Shown: positions 16,244-25,320, counted from the first letter of the stretch. The stretch is 64,000 bases of DNA from Microbacterium sp. Root553 (GCF_001426995.1 NZ_LMFY01000001.1:1253973-1317972); one strand, 5' to 3'. Numbers and translations: made by a program. The notes: generated by a model from the sequence alone, not told the origin.

Positions 16244-18152
16244 CGACCAGCGACCCGACGCGCCCGCCGTTCCTGACGTTCCCGACGTGCCGCGCACGAG
16301 GGCCGAGATGCGGGCCGCCCGCGAGGCTGAGGCCGCAGCAGCCGCCGCCGCGGCTGCTGCGGCGGCGGCGGCGGCGGCAGCGGACGACGCGACCCTCCCC
16401 ATTTCGGGGGCCGACACGCCACATGTCGGACGTAGGCCGCAGACGGGTCCGACATCTGGCGTGTCGGCCCCCGCCGCCGAGGCCGGGACGCCCGCCGCCG
16501 AGGCGTCTGTCGCCAAGGCCGGGACGCCTGCCGCCGAGGCCGGGGCGCCTGGGGCCGGGACGTCTGCTGTCAAGGTCGGGGTGCCTGCCGCCGAGGCCGA
16601 GACGCCCGCCGCCGCCTCCCCTCCCGCCACCTCCCTTCCCGCCGCCTCCCCTCCCACCGCCGTTTCCGCACCCGACACCCTTCCGGTATCGGGGGCCGAC
16701 ACGCCACATGTCGGACGTAGGCCGCAGACGGGTCCGACATCTGGCGTGTCGGCCCCCGGAGTGGCGCAGCCGAGCCCGGCCGCTCCGCGCGACCGACGAT
16801 TCCTGTTCGCCCTCGCCGCGGTGCTGGGTGTCCTCGTCCTCGTCGGCGGCACGCTCGGGTTCGTCAGCCTGACGCAGGGGCCGCGCATCACCGAGGTGCA
16901 GGTGAATCCGAAAGAGGCGATCGAGTCGTCGGGCAGTCGCGTCATCCTCACGGCCAACCAGTCGCTCGCGGCGATCGACGAATCCCAGGTGACGGTCGAA
17001 CCCGCGGTGCCGTTCACCCTCGATGCGGCGGGCCGGGGCATCGGCATCCGCTTCACCGTGCCGCTCGACGACGACACCGACTACACCGTGAGCGTCGCCG
17101 ACGCCGTGGGGGCGGGCGGCGGACCCTCGTCGACGCTGACCACCAGCTTCTCGACACCGGCATCCGCGCTGTTCCTGCTGCAACGTGACTTCGACGGAGA
17201 CGACTCGATCTTCCGCACCGATCTCGCCGGCGAGGGCGTCAAGGTGTTCACCGCCGACAAGATCAACGATTTCCGTGCGACCTCGACGCAGCTCGTCGTC
17301 TCGGTCGAGGAAGAGGACGGCTCGAAGCTCCTCGTCATGGACCGCGACGGCAAGAACTCACGTGAGCTCGATCTGCCCGGCGTCGGCAACGTCGGGGCGA
17401 TCCAGGTCTCCGACCGCGGCGGCTACGTGGGGTACAGCTACTCCGACAAGAAGCTCACCGACACCGAGGGGCGCGCGAGCGTGCTCGTCACTCAGTCGCT
17501 CAGCGGCGACGACGAACCCGTGGTGACCGAGGTCGGCGACAAGGAGGCGAACGTCTTCGTCTGGCAGTTCGTGCCGGACAGTGCCGCGGTGCTGTTCATC
17601 GACTTCGACGGGGCTCTGTCGCTGGTCGACCGGTCGACCGACGCGGGGGTGCAGTCGCTCGGACTCGCGACGACGATTCAGGGCATCTCCCGAGGCACCT
17701 ACACGGCCATCGTCGAACGACTCGACGGAACGGTCGTCGAGCTGAACCTCGCCGACGGCACGGAGGTGCCGCTCGAGCCGTCCGACCCGGACTACGGAAC
17801 GGCGACCACGATCACGCCGTTCCCCGGCGGCACGCTGCGCCACGTGGTCGCGCGCGACGAGAACGGGATCCCCAACGGCCAGGCGGTGGTGCGCGTGGAC
17901 GACGACGGCACGGCCACCAAGCTCGCCGAGGTCGACTCGTCGGACTCGATCCTCCAGGCCTGCGCCTCGCCCAGCGGGCAGTACGCCGCCGTCGTGATCG
18001 CCCCGGATCTGACCGACAACCCCTACGACCAGATGCTGCTGCCGCTGCCGCAGAAGCTCGAGACGCACCTGCTCGATCTGCGCACCGGAGACGAGATCGT
18101 GCCCCTCACCGGCTTCGACGCCTCGTGGTGCCAGACCGCTCCCCAGTTCTGA
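16233..18152 (+). CDS. Membrane-anchored protein with repetitive N-terminus and extracellular beta-propeller-like domain
   Basis: A 639-residue protein. Residues 1-190 are low-complexity: an acidic/Arg start, about 17 alanines in a row, Ala/Pro/Glu repeats, and two identical 23-residue segments beginning SGADTPHVGRR, each encoded by a 69-bp palindrome. One membrane segment follows (about 190-212). The rest is outside the cell: an Ig-like domain (about 220-310) and a repeat region resembling a beta-propeller (about 315-635). It overlaps the TIGR03943 gene by 11 nt, so it is in the same transcript. Function unknown; a cell-envelope sensor or binding protein is possible. Confidence 0.85.
   Translation: MSTDDQRPDAPAVPDVPDVPRTRAEMRAAREAEAAAAAAAAAAAAAAAAADDATLPISGADTPHVGRRPQTGPTSGVSAPAAEAGTPAAEASVAKAGTPAAEAGAPGAGTSAVKVGVPAAEAETPAAASPPATSLPAASPPTAVSAPDTLPVSGADTPHVGRRPQTGPTSGVSAPGVAQPSPAAPRDRRFLFALAAVLGVLVLVGGTLGFVSLTQGPRITEVQVNPKEAIESSGSRVILTANQSLAAIDESQVTVEPAVPFTLDAAGRGIGIRFTVPLDDDTDYTVSVADAVGAGGGPSSTLTTSFSTPASALFLLQRDFDGDDSIFRTDLAGEGVKVFTADKINDFRATSTQLVVSVEEEDGSKLLVMDRDGKNSRELDLPGVGNVGAIQVSDRGGYVGYSYSDKKLTDTEGRASVLVTQSLSGDDEPVVTEVGDKEANVFVWQFVPDSAAVLFIDFDGALSLVDRSTDAGVQSLGLATTIQGISRGTYTAIVERLDGTVVELNLADGTEVPLEPSDPDYGTATTITPFPGGTLRHVVARDENGIPNGQAVVRVDDDGTATKLAEVDSSDSILQACASPSGQYAAVVIAPDLTDNPYDQMLLPLPQKLETHLLDLRTGDEIVPLTGFDASWCQTAPQF
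16405..16473. repeat. 69-bp in-frame palindromic element, copy 1
   Basis: Arms of 26 bp (16405-16430 and 16448-16473) match as an inverted repeat at 25 of 26 positions around a 17-bp loop. The element is exactly 23 codons, reads through the gene without a stop, and is identical to the copy at 16690-16758. Confidence 0.92.
16690..16758. repeat. 69-bp in-frame palindromic element, copy 2
   Basis: Identical in all 69 bases to the copy at 16405-16473, lying 285 bp (95 codons) further on and in the same frame. It directly precedes the membrane segment. The flanking bases differ, apart from a few next to the element. Confidence 0.92.
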
Positions 18153-18157
18153 TCCTC

Positions 18158-18886
18158 ATGTCCTCGGATGCCCTGCATCGAGCCACCCGCGCCGAGCTGA
18201 GCGGGCTGGCCGTCGAGGTCGCCCCGCGGCTGCTCGGCGGGGAGCTGCGCACACTCGTCGCCGGCGCGGAGGTGCGTGTGCGACTGACGGAGGTGGAGGC
18301 GTACCACGGGCAGGGCACCGGCCCGCAGGCCGATCCCGGATCGCACGCGCGCATGGGCCGCACCGCACGCAACGCCACGATGTGGGGGGAGCCAGGCCAC
18401 CTGTACGTCTACCTGAGCCACGGCATCCACTCGTGCGTGAACGTCGTGTGCGGGCCCGAGGGGCAGGCGGGCGGAATCCTGATGCGCGCGGGCGAGGTCG
18501 TCGACGGGGCGGATGCCGTCGCGGTGCGCCGCCGCGTGGCGACGCCGCTCTCGAAGACGGCACTGCGCGACCTCGCGCGCGGACCCGGTCGATTCGGCCA
18601 GGCGGTGGGGCTGCGGCATCCGATCCACGACGGCATCGACGCGATCACCGGTGCGGAGTTCGAGGGTGCGCGTGCCGAGCTGTGGCTGCGCGACGAGCCG
18701 ATCACCGACGTCGCGACCGGGCCGCGCGTCGGCGTCGCGGGGGTCGCGGGGACTGAGGCGTTCCCCTGGCGCTTCTGGATCGCCGGCGATCCGACGGTCT
18801 CGCCGTTCCGCTGGGGGAGGGGCGCTCAGGCCGAGTCCCTCCACACCACGGGCGTCGGCAGCAGGATGCCCTCGCGCGGTCGCTGA
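18158..18886 (+). CDS. DNA-3-methyladenine glycosylase (AAG/MPG family)
   Basis: A 242-residue base-excision repair enzyme that removes alkylated purines from DNA. The catalytic Glu47 is in the motif EVEAYHG, followed by DPGSHA and GRTARNATMWG, all characteristic of the family. The chosen ATG lies 5 nt after the preceding stop; an upstream in-frame GTG at 18125 is inside the previous gene. The C-terminal 20 residues overlap the convergent LacI gene by 61 nt, longer than usual for the family, so the true functional end is around FWIAGDPTVS. Confidence 0.9.
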   Translation: MSSDALHRATRAELSGLAVEVAPRLLGGELRTLVAGAEVRVRLTEVEAYHGQGTGPQADPGSHARMGRTARNATMWGEPGHLYVYLSHGIHSCVNVVCGPEGQAGGILMRAGEVVDGADAVAVRRRVATPLSKTALRDLARGPGRFGQAVGLRHPIHDGIDAITGAEFEGARAELWLRDEPITDVATGPRVGVAGVAGTEAFPWRFWIAGDPTVSPFRWGRGAQAESLHTTGVGSRMPSRGR

Positions 18887-19836
18887 TCGTCGCGCAGCTG
18901 CGCGAGGACGGATGCCGCCGCAGCCGCGCCGAGCCCCTCGGCCGGCTGGTCGACCGTCGAGAGCTGCGGGGTGGTGCGCGTCGCCCACGAGCTGTTGTCG
19001 AAGCCGATCACGCCCACGTCCTCCGGCACCCGTCGCCCGGCGTCGCGCAGGGCGCCCATGGCGCCGGCGGCGACCGCATCCGACGCCGCGAACACGCCGT
19101 CGATGTCGGGCGCCCGCTCGAGCAGCCTGGCCATCGCGGCCGCGCCGTCGGCATAGGAGTACAGCGGCACCTCCTCGACGAGGAACGGATCGAAGCGCGC
19201 GCCCAGCGCGTCGGTGAAGCCGGCGAGACGATCGGTGCCCGAGTCGCGGTCGAGGGCGGCGGCGATCATCGCGACCCGCGTGCGTCCGGTCTCGAGCAGT
19301 CGTGAGGTGACGGCCCGGGCGGCGCCGCGGTTGTCGACGCCGACCCAGGCGGCATCCACATCGGGTGGGTGTCCGACGTAGGCCACCGGAAGGTCGAGGC
19401 GCATGACGGCCTTGGTGATCGGGTCCTGCGCGCGGGCGGAGACGATGACGGCCCCGTCGACGAAGCCGCCGTTGAGATACCGCGCGACGCGCTCGGTGTC
19501 GCGCACCGAGTCCACGACCAGGCACACCATCTGGTAGTCGGCCTCGGACAGCGTCTCGTTCGTGCCGAGCATGATCGCGCCGATGTTGGGGTCTTCCAGG
19601 AACAGCGCGTGCGGCTCGTGCACGATGAAGGCGATGGCCTGCGTGCGCTGGCGGACGAGGCTCTGGGCGGCCGTGTTCGGCACGTAGCCGACCTCGCGGA
19701 TCGCCTCTTCGATCGCGTTGCGGGCGGAGTCCGAGACGTAGCCGCCGTTGATCACGCGACTCACGGTTCCCCGCGACACCCCGGCCACGCGCGCCACGTC
19801 GTGCACAGTGCTGCGGCGGCGCGCGGAAGTACTCAT
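18826..19836 (-). CDS. LacI-family transcriptional regulator
   Basis: A 336-residue repressor. An N-terminal lambda-repressor-like helix-turn-helix and hinge (about 9-62, TVHDVARVAGVSRGTVSRVI) is followed by a periplasmic-binding-like sugar sensor (about 70-330). The ATG at 19836 is preceded at 7 nt by TAGGCT, so the transcript is probably leaderless. It is divergent from the GH42/ABC/GH36 galactoside operon and likely represses it through the two dyads at 19892 and 19938. The 3' end overlaps the convergent glycosylase gene by 61 nt. Confidence 0.92.
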   Translation of the reverse strand: MSTSARRRSTVHDVARVAGVSRGTVSRVINGGYVSDSARNAIEEAIREVGYVPNTAAQSLVRQRTQAIAFIVHEPHALFLEDPNIGAIMLGTNETLSEADYQMVCLVVDSVRDTERVARYLNGGFVDGAVIVSARAQDPITKAVMRLDLPVAYVGHPPDVDAAWVGVDNRGAARAVTSRLLETGRTRVAMIAAALDRDSGTDRLAGFTDALGARFDPFLVEEVPLYSYADGAAAMARLLERAPDIDGVFAASDAVAAGAMGALRDAGRRVPEDVGVIGFDNSSWATRTTPQLSTVDQPAEGLGAAAAASVLAQLRDDQRPREGILLPTPVVWRDSA

Positions 19837-19891
19837 GATCGACAGCCTAGCGACCCCGACTTGACGCGATTCGTCTCGCCATGCGACGATG

Positions 19892-19905
19892 TGTGCACGT
19901 TCACA
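19892..19905. promoter_or_regulatory. LacI-type operator O2
   Basis: TGTGCACGTTCACA, a dyad one base different from the perfect palindrome 46 bp downstream. It is placed between the divergent LacI and GH42 genes. Confidence 0.7.
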
Positions 19906-19937
19906 GAAATCTGACCCGCTTCTTTCGCCGCGTCTAC

Positions 19938-19951
19938 TGTGCACGTGCACA
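19938..19951. promoter_or_regulatory. LacI-type operator O1 (perfect palindrome)
   Basis: TGTGCACGTGCACA is a perfect 14-bp palindrome with the central CG typical of LacI-family sites. It lies 26 nt before the GH42 start. Together with O2 it could support looping or cooperative repression. Confidence 0.75.
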
Positions 19952-19977
19952 CATGAACCGCAAAGGAGCGTCACCGC

Positions 19978-21987
19978 ATGGCCGCCGCAGTGTCCGACCG
20001 CATCGCCTCCCTCTCCGCAGCGAGCGGCCTCGTCTTCGGATGCGACTACAACCCCGAGCAGTGGGATCGCAGCGTGTGGCCCGACGACGTGCGGCTCATG
20101 CAGCAGGCCGGCGTCGGACTGGTGGCGATCAACATCTTCGGCTGGTCGTCGATCAACCCGGCCGAGGGCGTGTGGGACTTCGAGGCGCTCGATGAGATCA
20201 TCGGCCTCCTGCACGAGGGCGGCATCCGCATCAACCTCGGCACCGGCACGGCGTCGCCCGCACCGTGGGTCACCGCCCGGCATCCGGAGATCCTTCCGGT
20301 CGGCGAAGACGGCACGGTCTTCCAGCAGGGCGGACGTCAGGGCTACTGCCCGAGCTCACCTGTCTTCCGCGCCTACGCCGCCGAGGTCGTCACCCGGGTG
20401 GTCGAGCGCTACGGCGACCACCCCGCCGTGTCGCTCTGGCACGTGTCGAACGAGCTGGGCTGCCACAACGCGCTCTGCTACTGCGACACGAGCGCCGAGG
20501 CGTTCCGCGGATGGCTGCGCGACCGCTACGACGACATCGACGCGCTCAACCGGGCGTGGGGGACGACGTTCTGGAGCCAGCGGTACAGCGACTTCGACGA
20601 CGTGCGCGTACCCGCGCAGGCGCTGTCGCTGCGCAACCCCGGTCAGATCCTCGACTTCCAGCGCTTCAGCTCCGACGAGCAGCTCGCGCTCTACCGCGCC
20701 GAGGCCGCCATCCTGCGCGAGCGCAGCGACGTGCCGGTCACGACGAACTTCATGGTCACCGCTCACATCCGCAATCTCGACTACTGGACGTGGGCGGGCG
20801 AGATGGATCTGATCGCCAACGACCACTATCTCGACCGTCGCCTCGACGACCCGCGCGGCGAGCTCTCGTTCGCCGCCGACCTCACCCGCGGGCTCGCCCA
20901 GGGTGCTCCGTGGCTGCTGATGGAGACCTCCACCGGCGCCGTGAACTGGCAGCCCTACAACTTCGCCAAGGCCCCCGGCGAGCTGCAGCGCAATGTCGCC
21001 GCGCACGTTGCGCGCGGTGCCGACGGCATCTGCTTCTTCCAGTGGCGCGCCTCGACCCAGGGCGCCGAGAAGTACCACACCGCGCTCGTGCCGCACGCGG
21101 GCGAGGACTCCGACCAGTGGCGCGAGGCCGTCGCGCTCGGCGGCCTGCTCGAGCGTCTCGGCGAGGTCGCGGGCACTCGGGTCACCGCCGACGCCGCACT
21201 GCTCTTCTCCTGGGAGAGCTGGTGGGCCAGCGAGAACGAGGGGCGACCGAGCGAGGGGCTCACCTACCTCGGTCAGGTGCACGCCGCGCACGCGGCGCTG
21301 GCGGATGCCGGCGTCACCACCGACGTCGTACGCCCCGGCGGCTCCCTCGACGGGTACCGTCTGCTGATCGTCCCCGCCCTGCACCTGCTCAGCGACGCGG
21401 ATGCGGCCGCCCTCACCCGCGCGGTCGAGAACGGCGCCACCGCGCTCATCACGTTCTTCAGCGGCATCGTCGACGAGCAGGACCGCGTGCGCACCGGCGG
21501 CTACCCCGGCGCGTTCCGCGACCTGCTCGGCATCCGCTCGGAGGAGTTCGCCCCGCTGCGCCCCGACGAGACCGTGTTCCTCACCGACGGCACGAGCGGC
21601 TCGGTGTGGTCCGAGAGGCTGCGGGCGACGGATGCCGAGGTCGTGGCCTCGTTCGCCGACGGGCCGTCGGCCGGCGGCCCCGCCCTGACCCGCCGCACCG
21701 CCGGCGACGGCGAGGCGTGGTTCGTCGCCACGCAGCCCGACCGCATCGCCTACCGCGACCTCGTCGCCCGCCTCGCCGACACCGCGGGCGTCGTCGCGCA
21801 TCCCGGCGCGAACCGCGACGTCGAGATCGTCCGACGCTCGGGTGATGCGGGGAGCTTCCTGTTCGTCATCAACCACGGCGACTCCGGAGCCGAGATCTCC
21901 GCCACCGGCCACGACCTCGTCACCGACGCCCCTGCGACGGGCTTCGTGCCCGCCGGGGCCGTCCGCATCATCAAGGAGGATGTATGA
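19978..21987 (+). CDS. GH42 beta-galactosidase
   Basis: A 669-residue cytoplasmic enzyme releasing galactose from beta-galactosides. The TIM barrel (about 15-390) starts with GCDYNPEQWD. The acid/base is Glu159 in HVSNELG, and the nucleophile is Glu316 in LMETSTGAVNWQ. Cys124, Cys162, Cys167 and Cys169 match the structural zinc site of many GH42 enzymes. A trimerisation domain (about 400-600) and a small beta domain follow. It is the first gene of a LacI-controlled operon with an ABC importer and GH36, so mixed alpha/beta-galactosides from plant material are likely substrates. Confidence 0.94.
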   Translation: MAAAVSDRIASLSAASGLVFGCDYNPEQWDRSVWPDDVRLMQQAGVGLVAINIFGWSSINPAEGVWDFEALDEIIGLLHEGGIRINLGTGTASPAPWVTARHPEILPVGEDGTVFQQGGRQGYCPSSPVFRAYAAEVVTRVVERYGDHPAVSLWHVSNELGCHNALCYCDTSAEAFRGWLRDRYDDIDALNRAWGTTFWSQRYSDFDDVRVPAQALSLRNPGQILDFQRFSSDEQLALYRAEAAILRERSDVPVTTNFMVTAHIRNLDYWTWAGEMDLIANDHYLDRRLDDPRGELSFAADLTRGLAQGAPWLLMETSTGAVNWQPYNFAKAPGELQRNVAAHVARGADGICFFQWRASTQGAEKYHTALVPHAGEDSDQWREAVALGGLLERLGEVAGTRVTADAALLFSWESWWASENEGRPSEGLTYLGQVHAAHAALADAGVTTDVVRPGGSLDGYRLLIVPALHLLSDADAAALTRAVENGATALITFFSGIVDEQDRVRTGGYPGAFRDLLGIRSEEFAPLRPDETVFLTDGTSGSVWSERLRATDAEVVASFADGPSAGGPALTRRTAGDGEAWFVATQPDRIAYRDLVARLADTAGVVAHPGANRDVEIVRRSGDAGSFLFVINHGDSGAEISATGHDLVTDAPATGFVPAGAVRIIKEDV

Positions 21988-22913
21988 CCACCACGCTCAC
22001 CGCTCCGGCGGTCGCCTCGGCGCCTCAGGCGCCGGGCCGCCGCCGACGGATCCCGCACAAGGGCGCCATCGCGTTCCTGATCGTGCCCTTCGGCGTCCTT
22101 TTCGTCCTCTTCTACGTCGTGCCCATCGCGTACGCCTTCTGGCAGTCGCTGCTCGTCGTGAAGCGCGAGGGGACGTTCGGCAAGGCCGAGCAGGTGTTCG
22201 GCGGATTCGCCCAGTACGCGCTCGTCTTCCAGAACGAGGCGTTCTGGAGCTCGATGGGCCGGATGCTCATGTTCGGCGTCGTGCAGGTGCCGGTCATGCT
22301 CGGGCTCGCGCTGCTGTTCGCCCTGCTGCTGGACTCGCCGCTCGTGCGCGGCAAGCGCTTCTTCCGTCTCGCGTTCTTCGTGCCGTACGCGGTGCCCGGC
22401 GTGATCGCCGCGATCATGTGGGGCTCCCTGTTCTCGCCCAACCTGTCGCCGTTCACCGCCATCACCAAGAACATCGACTTCCTCGGCGCCGACCTCGTGC
22501 TGTGGTCGATCGCGAACGTGGTCACCTGGGTCTACGTCGGCTACAACATGCTGATCATCTACTCGGCGCTGCTGTCGATCCCGCAGGAGCTGTACGAGGC
22601 CGCGCGCCTGGACGGCGCCAGCCAGTGGCGCATCGCCTGGTCGATCAAGATCCCGCTGGTGCGCCCCGCGATCGTGATGACGGCGATCTTCTCGATCATC
22701 GGCACTCTGCAGCTGCTCGCCGAGCCGCAGGTCTTCCGGTCGTTCAGCTCGGCCGTGACGAGCACGTTCACGCCGAACATGACCGTCTACGCGACGGCAT
22801 CCATCCCCAACACCAACCTGGCGGCCGCGTTCTCGGTCGTGCTCGCCGTGACGACGTTCCTGCTGTCGTTCGGGTTCATGAAGTACATGCAGCGCAAGGA
22901 GCAGAACGCATGA
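21984..22913 (+). CDS. Sugar ABC transporter permease 1
   Basis: A 309-residue inner-membrane protein with about six segments and the EAA loop LYEAARLDGASQWRIAWSIK near residue 205. It overlaps the GH42 stop (ATGA) and the next permease (ATGA). It forms half of the galactoside importer channel. The glycosidase gene comes before the permeases, unlike in the alpha-glucoside locus. Confidence 0.94.
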   Translation: MTTTLTAPAVASAPQAPGRRRRIPHKGAIAFLIVPFGVLFVLFYVVPIAYAFWQSLLVVKREGTFGKAEQVFGGFAQYALVFQNEAFWSSMGRMLMFGVVQVPVMLGLALLFALLLDSPLVRGKRFFRLAFFVPYAVPGVIAAIMWGSLFSPNLSPFTAITKNIDFLGADLVLWSIANVVTWVYVGYNMLIIYSALLSIPQELYEAARLDGASQWRIAWSIKIPLVRPAIVMTAIFSIIGTLQLLAEPQVFRSFSSAVTSTFTPNMTVYATASIPNTNLAAAFSVVLAVTTFLLSFGFMKYMQRKEQNA

Positions 22914-23815
22914 GCACCATGTCGATCGTCGCCCCCTCCCGCTCGTCGCGCGGCAGCGGCTCGCGACCGCGGTCCGCTCGGGAATCGGGCATCTCGCGCA
23001 CCGGCGCCATGCTGATCATGGCCGTCTTCACGGTCTACTTCCTGCTGCCGCTGTGGTGGCTGCTCGTCGCATCGAGCAAGGAGACCGGCGACATCCTCAC
23101 CACCGCACCGCTGTGGTTCGCCGACTTCCACCTGTTCGACAACATCGCGGAGCTCTTCGCCTACCGCGACGGCGTCTACCTGCGCTGGCTGATGAACTCG
23201 GTGCTCTACGCGGCCCTCGGCGGCGCGATCGCCACACTGCTCGCCGCGATGGCCGGCTACGCCCTGGCGAAGTACCGCTTCCCCGGTCGCGACCTGCTGT
23301 TCGACATCGTCCTCGGCGGCGTCCTCGTGCCGGCGACCGCGCTCGCGCTGCCGCTGTTCCTCCTCTTCAGCCAGGCGCAGCTCACCAACACCTTCTGGTC
23401 GGTCTTCCTCCCCTCGATCGTCAGTCCGTTCGGCGTGTACCTGGCACGGATCTTCGCCGCCTCCTCGGTGCCCGACGAGCTGCTCGAGGCGAGCCGGCTC
23501 GACGGCGCGGGCGAGATCCGCACGTTCTTCACCGTCAGCGTCCGTCTGATGACCCCCGCGCTGGTGACGATGTTCCTCTTCCAGTTCGTGGCCATCTGGA
23601 ACAACTTCTTCCTGCCGATGATCATGCTCCGGTCCGAGGACCTCTTCCCGGTCGTCTTCGGTCTCTACAACTGGAACAACCAGCTGAACCAGCTGCCAGA
23701 ACTCCGCGGTCTCGTCCTGATCGGCGCTCTGCTGTCGGTCATCCCGCTGATCGTGACCTTCCTCCTGCTCCAGCGCTTCTGGCGCAACGGACTGGGCGCC
23801 GGCGCCCTGAAGTGA
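22910..23815 (+). CDS. Sugar ABC transporter permease 2
   Basis: A 301-residue permease: a Ser/Arg-rich N-terminal tail (about 1-33), six membrane segments, and the EAA loop LLEASRLDGAGEIRTFFTVS near residue 190. The ATG at 22910 overlaps the preceding stop. It is the second half of the galactoside channel. Its stop is followed by a G-poor C/A-rich spacer before the binding-protein gene. Confidence 0.94.
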   Translation: MSTMSIVAPSRSSRGSGSRPRSARESGISRTGAMLIMAVFTVYFLLPLWWLLVASSKETGDILTTAPLWFADFHLFDNIAELFAYRDGVYLRWLMNSVLYAALGGAIATLLAAMAGYALAKYRFPGRDLLFDIVLGGVLVPATALALPLFLLFSQAQLTNTFWSVFLPSIVSPFGVYLARIFAASSVPDELLEASRLDGAGEIRTFFTVSVRLMTPALVTMFLFQFVAIWNNFFLPMIMLRSEDLFPVVFGLYNWNNQLNQLPELRGLVLIGALLSVIPLIVTFLLLQRFWRNGLGAGALK

Positions 23816-23848
23816 GCAGGCGGTCGTCCGGCCACTCCCGGGCGACCC

Positions 23849-23920
23849 GCACCACCGCACCACCCTCACCACCGCACCACCCTCGCAACACCGCATCACC
23901 ACACATCGCATCCACGAAAG
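23849..23920 (+). other. C/A-rich, G-poor spacer (possible Rho or processing site)
   Basis: About 70 nt made of repeats such as CACCACCGCACCACCCTC, with very few G residues in a genome where G is common. Unstructured C-rich RNA of this kind can load Rho or be a cleavage site. It separates the permeases from the binding-protein gene. Confidence 0.4.
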
Positions 23921-23928
23921 GGATCGAA

Positions 23929-25257
23929 ATGCAGCATTCGAAGAAGAAGGCAGCGGCCGTCATCGCCATCTCGGCGTTCGCGCTCGCAGGCTGCTCCGCC
24001 GGCGGCGGAGACAGCACCGGAGGCGACGCGGCCGTCGCCTGCACCCCGGCGGACGGCGACGTCACGCTGGAGTTCACCTCCTGGATCCCCGGCATCGAAG
24101 ACGTCGTGAAGATCTGGAACGACGCCAACCCCGAGATCCAGGTCGATGTGCAGACCGGGCCGAACGGCAACGGCGGCACGTACCAGAACTTCTTCAACCA
24201 GATCAAGGCGGGCGACGCCCCCGATCTCGGCCAGATCGAGTACGACGCCCTGCCGAACTTCCTCGTGCAGGACGGCGTCGAGGACCTCAGCGCGTGCGAG
24301 GACGTCGTCGCCGCCGAGGACCAGTTCGTCGACTGGGCCTGGGGTCAGGTCACGCTCGGCACCGACAGCGTCTACGGCATCCCGCAGGACACCGGTCCCA
24401 TGGCGCTGTTCTACCGTGCCGACCTGTTCGAGCAGAACGGCATCGCGATCCCGACCACGTGGGACGAGTACCGCGAAGCCGCCGTGAAGATCCGCGACCT
24501 GGGCGGCTACATCACGAACTTCTCGCAGTCCGACATCAACCAGTTCGCCGGCTTCGCCTGGCAGGACGGCGCGCAGTGGTTCTCGAGCGACGACAAGGGG
24601 TGGACGGTCTCGCTGGCCGATGACGCCACCACGACGGTCGCCGAGTTCTGGCAGGGCATGCTCGACGACGACCTCGTGGCCACCGTGCCCGCGTGGACGG
24701 ACGAGTGGAACAACGCCTACAACTCCGGACAGGTCTGGACCTGGAACTCCGCCGTCTGGGGCGCCAACTCCATCTCCAGCGGTGCACCCGACACGGCAGG
24801 CAACTGGTCTGTCGCACCGCTGCCGCAGTGGCAGGCCGGCGGCACCGCCGCAGGCAACTGGGGCGGATCGTCGACCGCCGTCCTCAAGGGCAGCGAGCAC
24901 GTGTACGAGGCGACGAAGTTCGCGCTGTGGCTCAACACCTCGGATGAGGCTCTGACCGCGCTCGCCGAGGCCGCGAACCTCTACCCGGCCACCACCGACG
25001 GGCTGACGCTGCCGGTCTTCGCCGACGGCGTCGACTTCTACGGCGGACAGAAGATCTACGACGTCTTCGCCGACGCCGCGACCCAGGTGTCGCCGGACTT
25101 CGCCTGGGGTCCGACCATGACCCAGACCTACTCCGACGTCTCCGACGGTTTCAAGGCCGCGGTCTCGGGCAGCGGCACGCTGCTCGATGCGATCGAGAAG
25201 GGTCAGACGGCGACCGTCGACGCGCTCAAGGCGGCGTCGATCCCCGTCACGGAGTAA
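23929..25257 (+). CDS. Galactoside ABC transporter substrate-binding lipoprotein
   Basis: A 442-residue family 1 solute-binding protein. The lipoprotein signal ends in LAGC (Cys22), followed by a Gly/Ser linker and the two-lobed fold. Carbohydrate-binding blocks include YGIPQDTGPMALFYRADLF near residue 149 and an aromatic-rich segment around 275-310. The ATG is preceded by AAAGGGA. It sits behind the two permeases and before a strong hairpin terminator; it is often the most expressed gene of such importers, which the spacer and terminator would allow. The ligand is inferred from the neighbouring GH42 and GH36 enzymes. Confidence 0.93.
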   Translation: MQHSKKKAAAVIAISAFALAGCSAGGGDSTGGDAAVACTPADGDVTLEFTSWIPGIEDVVKIWNDANPEIQVDVQTGPNGNGGTYQNFFNQIKAGDAPDLGQIEYDALPNFLVQDGVEDLSACEDVVAAEDQFVDWAWGQVTLGTDSVYGIPQDTGPMALFYRADLFEQNGIAIPTTWDEYREAAVKIRDLGGYITNFSQSDINQFAGFAWQDGAQWFSSDDKGWTVSLADDATTTVAEFWQGMLDDDLVATVPAWTDEWNNAYNSGQVWTWNSAVWGANSISSGAPDTAGNWSVAPLPQWQAGGTAAGNWGGSSTAVLKGSEHVYEATKFALWLNTSDEALTALAEAANLYPATTDGLTLPVFADGVDFYGGQKIYDVFADAATQVSPDFAWGPTMTQTYSDVSDGFKAAVSGSGTLLDAIEKGQTATVDALKAASIPVTE

Positions 25258-25265
25258 CACCCCAC

Positions 25266-25304
25266 GGAGGCCCGCCCGTATGCTCACGGGCGGGCCTCCC
25301 TTTC
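25266..25304 (+). terminator. Rho-independent terminator after the binding-protein gene
   Basis: A perfect 14-bp stem (25266-25279 with 25286-25299), a 6-nt loop, then CTTTCTT. It lies inside the operon, only 16 nt before the GH36 start, so GH36 expression would depend on read-through or its own promoter. Confidence 0.85.
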
Positions 25305-25320
25305 TTCGTCTGGAGCGGCA

